A DNA stretch of 64,000 bases from Hydrogenophaga sp. Root209 (lineage in GTDB: Bacteria; Pseudomonadota; Gammaproteobacteria; Burkholderiales; Burkholderiaceae_C), in NCBI RefSeq assembly GCF_001428625.1, contig NZ_LMIE01000001.1, positions 141,204-205,203 on the forward strand, read 5' to 3'. The notes beneath the pieces are model-generated. The model did no database searches and was not told where the DNA came from. It saw only the letters and a program-made list of their open reading frames with translations. A program made the position numbers and the translations under genes. Below, one piece after another: positions 62,131 to 64,000 of the stretch (positions are counted from its first letter, which is position 1; every line of letters starts with the position of its first letter).

Positions 62131-63338
62131 CCTCCCAGCAGCCACAGCATGAGGTCTTTGACCGGGCGGATCTGCTGGCCGAACGGCAGCACACCCGCAC
62201 CCCGGAAAAACAGGCCCTTCTGCGCGTCGCCGTCGAGCGCGTGACCGAGTTGCTGGTCGATGCAGAACTGCCCCATCTCGCCCTTGCCGTCTCGCAATCC
62301 GCAATGGGCCAGGCAGTCAAACGCCATGTTGCACTTTTTCTTCACATGCGCAACCGCCTTCAGTCGCGGCTCCAGGCGCAGGTATTTCTCCAGCCAGGGC
62401 GTGCGCACGGCGCGCGCGGGCAGGCCGGCCACGCTGATGAACTCCACCAGGTCCTCGGGTCGGGCCTCGGCCAGCACGCGCTTGAAGGCGGGGTCGGCGT
62501 CGCATTCTTGCGTGACGGCGAACGCCGTGCCGAGCTGCGCCGCGCTGGCGCCCAGGGCCTGCAGGCGCAGGATGTCGTCGCGGCAGCCGATCCCGCCGGC
62601 CGCGATGAGCGGGATCTCGCGCTCGATGCCGGCGGTCTTGAAGAACTCGAGCACCTGCGGGATCACGACCTCGAAATCGAACCGGGTGTCCTGCAGATCG
62701 GCCACCTTCGCCGCGCCGAGGTGGCCACCGGCCAGCCGGGGGTTCTCGATCACGATGGCGTCGGGCAGGCGGCCTTTTTTCTCCCACTTGCGCACCAGCA
62801 GCTGCACGCCGCGCGCGTCCGACAGGATGGGGATGAGCGCGGTGTCGGGGTGGTCGCGCGCCAGTTCGGGCAGGTCCAGCGGCAGGCCCGCGCCCACCAC
62901 CACCGCGTCGGCGCCGCTTTCCAGCGCCAGCCGCACGTACTGTTCGTATGCGCTGAGCGCCTTCATCACGTTGACCGCGACCAGGCCGCGGCCCTGCGCG
63001 ATGGCCTTGGCGCCACGGATCTCGCGGTCCAGCGCGACCAGGTTGGCGGTGTCGATGCGCGAACGTGCGTCGGGCTCCTTGTCCAGGTGGGCGGTGGCGG
63101 CCATCAGGTCGGGGTGGCGGCGGCGCAGATCGACCGCGGAGATCGTGCCCAGGCCACCGAGGCCGGCCACGGTGCCCGCCAGCGAGGCCGCCGACACCCC
63201 CACGCCCATGCCGCCCTGCACCACGGGCAGCAACTCGCGCCCGCGCAGGCGCCAGGTGCGCAGGCCGCCATCGCGGGCCAAGGTCTGGAGTTCGGCCGCC
63301 AGTGCCACGGCGTCTTCAGTAACTGATGACTTGTCCAT
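62097..63338 (-). CDS. Nitronate monooxygenase-like FMN protein
   Basis: This 413-residue TIM-barrel flavoprotein of the 2-nitropropane dioxygenase family has the flavin-binding GGMGVGVSAASLAG, AVVVGAGLP, and AAGGIGCRDDILRLQALGASAAQLGTAF. A cysteine cluster (CNMAFDCLAHCGLRDG) near residue 345 is unusual for classical NMOs and could bind a metal. The last about 12 codons (GGPPASPSAPPP) lie in repeat copy 5, suggesting the C-terminus was altered by the repeat. The ATG at 63338 overlaps the end of the carbonic anhydrase gene by 23 bp. Confidence 0.8.
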   Translation of the reverse strand: MDKSSVTEDAVALAAELQTLARDGGLRTWRLRGRELLPVVQGGMGVGVSAASLAGTVAGLGGLGTISAVDLRRRHPDLMAATAHLDKEPDARSRIDTANLVALDREIRGAKAIAQGRGLVAVNVMKALSAYEQYVRLALESGADAVVVGAGLPLDLPELARDHPDTALIPILSDARGVQLLVRKWEKKGRLPDAIVIENPRLAGGHLGAAKVADLQDTRFDFEVVIPQVLEFFKTAGIEREIPLIAAGGIGCRDDILRLQALGASAAQLGTAFAVTQECDADPAFKRVLAEARPEDLVEFISVAGLPARAVRTPWLEKYLRLEPRLKAVAHVKKKCNMAFDCLAHCGLRDGKGEMGQFCIDQQLGHALDGDAQKGLFFRGAGVLPFGQQIRPVKDLMLWLLGGPPASPSAPPP

Positions 63339-64000
63339 CGTGTTCCACATAAGGTTGGTACGGCCCGGTGCCGCTGTTGGAGGCTAACGAAGCCGCGATG
63401 AAGTCACCTTGTTGTGCATCAAACACATGCACTTCTCCTTCTTCGATCACGTAGTGCCAGCCATGCAACGTGAGCCGGCCGGCCTCGACCTCGCGCCGCA
63501 CCATGGGGTAACCCATGAGGCGTTCGAGTTGCAGCACCACCGCGCGCTGTTCGGTGCGGCGCATGGATTCGGCGCAGGGTTGCACCGGCAGCAGGGCCTC
63601 GTCCACCAGCTTGAGCCACGCGGTGAGCGCCACCGCCTCGGCGGGCGCGCCTTCGTAGGCGGTGCGGATCGCGCCGCAGTGGCTGTGGCCGCAGACCACG
63701 ATGCGCTCCACGTGCAGGCTGAGCACGGCGAACTCGATCGCGGCCATCGTTCCATGCAGGCCGTGCGATTGATCGTAGGGAGGTATCAATGCTCCAACAT
63801 TGCGCACGATGAAGAGCTCACCCGGACCGGCGCCGGTGAGCAGGTAGGGCACGAGGCGCGAGTCGGAGCAGCCGATGAACAGCGTCTTGGGGTGCTGGCC
63901 CTCGGCCACCAGGTCCTGAAAGCGCTGCTGGTGGCGCGGGAAGTAGTCGGAGCGGAAATGCCGCAGGCGCAACAGCAACTCGTCCGCTGATGCGCCTGCG
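63316..64000 (-). CDS. Beta-class carbonic anhydrase (partial, 5' end beyond the window)
   Basis: At least 220 residues are visible. Zinc ligands are in IGCSDSRLVPY and CGHSHCGAI, typical of beta-carbonic anhydrases that interconvert CO2 and bicarbonate. The frame stays open to base 64000 with DELLLRLRHF, so the true start is beyond the window edge; a TTG at 63978 is unlikely. The gene overlaps the nitronate monooxygenase gene by 23 bp and is the most upstream visible member of the leftward nrdJ group. Confidence 0.88.
   Translation of the reverse strand, partial: AGASADELLLRLRHFRSDYFPRHQQRFQDLVAEGQHPKTLFIGCSDSRLVPYLLTGAGPGELFIVRNVGALIPPYDQSHGLHGTMAAIEFAVLSLHVERIVVCGHSHCGAIRTAYEGAPAEAVALTAWLKLVDEALLPVQPCAESMRRTEQRAVVLQLERLMGYPMVRREVEAGRLTLHGWHYVIEEGEVHVFDAQQGDFIAASLASNSGTGPYQPYVEHDGQVISY

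Noticed and set aside
59553-63326. A 1257-codon open frame on the plus strand opposite nrdJ and the nitronate monooxygenase gene
   Set aside because: Same artefact of GC-rich codon usage; the minus-strand genes have catalytic motifs and overlapping starts.

Overview
The window is a GC-rich stretch (only short AT-rich islands, the clearest at about 38.5-38.9 kb) of a beta-proteobacterial chromosome, most likely from the Comamonadaceae (Hydrogenophaga/Acidovorax/Polaromonas-like). The basis is gene content and order (bamE-dapB-exbB-exbD-leuS-lptE-holA; hpf-ptsN-hprK; pntAA-pntAB-pntB; DUF3422; class II nrdJ) plus two intergenic repeat families that I associate with this family. The genus cannot be fixed from sequence reading alone. 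No prophage, insertion sequence, CRISPR array, tRNA or rRNA was seen.

Layout. 0-4.5 kb: 3' part of a CoxMNOP-type aa3 cytochrome c oxidase operon (subunit II-cytochrome c fusion, subunit I, two subunit III proteins, a small subunit IV) and a glycine-rich membrane protein. 4.7-12.4 kb: an aromatic-aldehyde dehydrogenase, a branched-chain/aromatic-type ABC importer (livF-G-M-H plus its binding protein) and a divergent AraC-type activator; an inverted pair of REP-like hairpins brackets livFGMH. 12.4-19.3 kb: leftward housekeeping block (bamE, dapB, exbB, exbD, leuS, lptE, holA). 19.5-22.1 kb: fur, hprK, ptsN, hpf. 22.3-29 kb: hybrid sensor kinase, patatin-like lipase, corA Mg2+ channel with a complex leader, mtnN and fadD. 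29-41.7 kb: a PAS-rich hybrid kinase, proton-translocating transhydrogenase, a Nudix hydrolase, a 7TMR-DISM kinase, and a kinase paired with a double-receiver protein. 41.8-48.5 kb: DUF3422, mnmA and a polyamine-type ABC importer. 48.6-53.4 kb: PepSY/cytochrome b561 pair, arfB, hemerythrin-like protein, a PNPOx-GAF fusion, a second PNPOx protein and a TetR regulator. 53.4-57.9 kb: alpha/beta hydrolase, MarR regulator and the 3-hydroxybenzoate-gentisate pathway. 57.9-64 kb: a leftward group of carbonic anhydrase, nitronate monooxygenase, B12-dependent ribonucleotide reductase, nitroreductase, an unknown protein and a hemerythrin.

How it fits together. The picture is an aerobic to microaerobic heterotroph that degrades aromatics (aldehyde dehydrogenase plus importer; gentisate route) and long-chain fatty acids (fadD), with oxygen-adaptive capacity (alternative oxidase, hemerythrins, oxygen-independent nrdJ). 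Four histidine kinases are present, none next to a DNA-binding response regulator.

The most interesting signals are: (1) the corA leader, with a 17-codon proline-containing upstream ORF whose coding region forms one arm of a 13-bp perfect inverted repeat and a competing downstream pairing, resembling a translation-coupled Mg2+ attenuator; (2) two matching palindromes, one at the tetR start and one before the neighbouring hydrolase gene, which define a small regulon; (3) REP-like hairpins separating a binding-protein gene from its permease genes; (4) a five-copy GC-rich repeat that sits inside operons and encodes the C-terminus of one protein; (5) the hemerythrin/PNPOx-GAF and nrdJ/hemerythrin gene groups.
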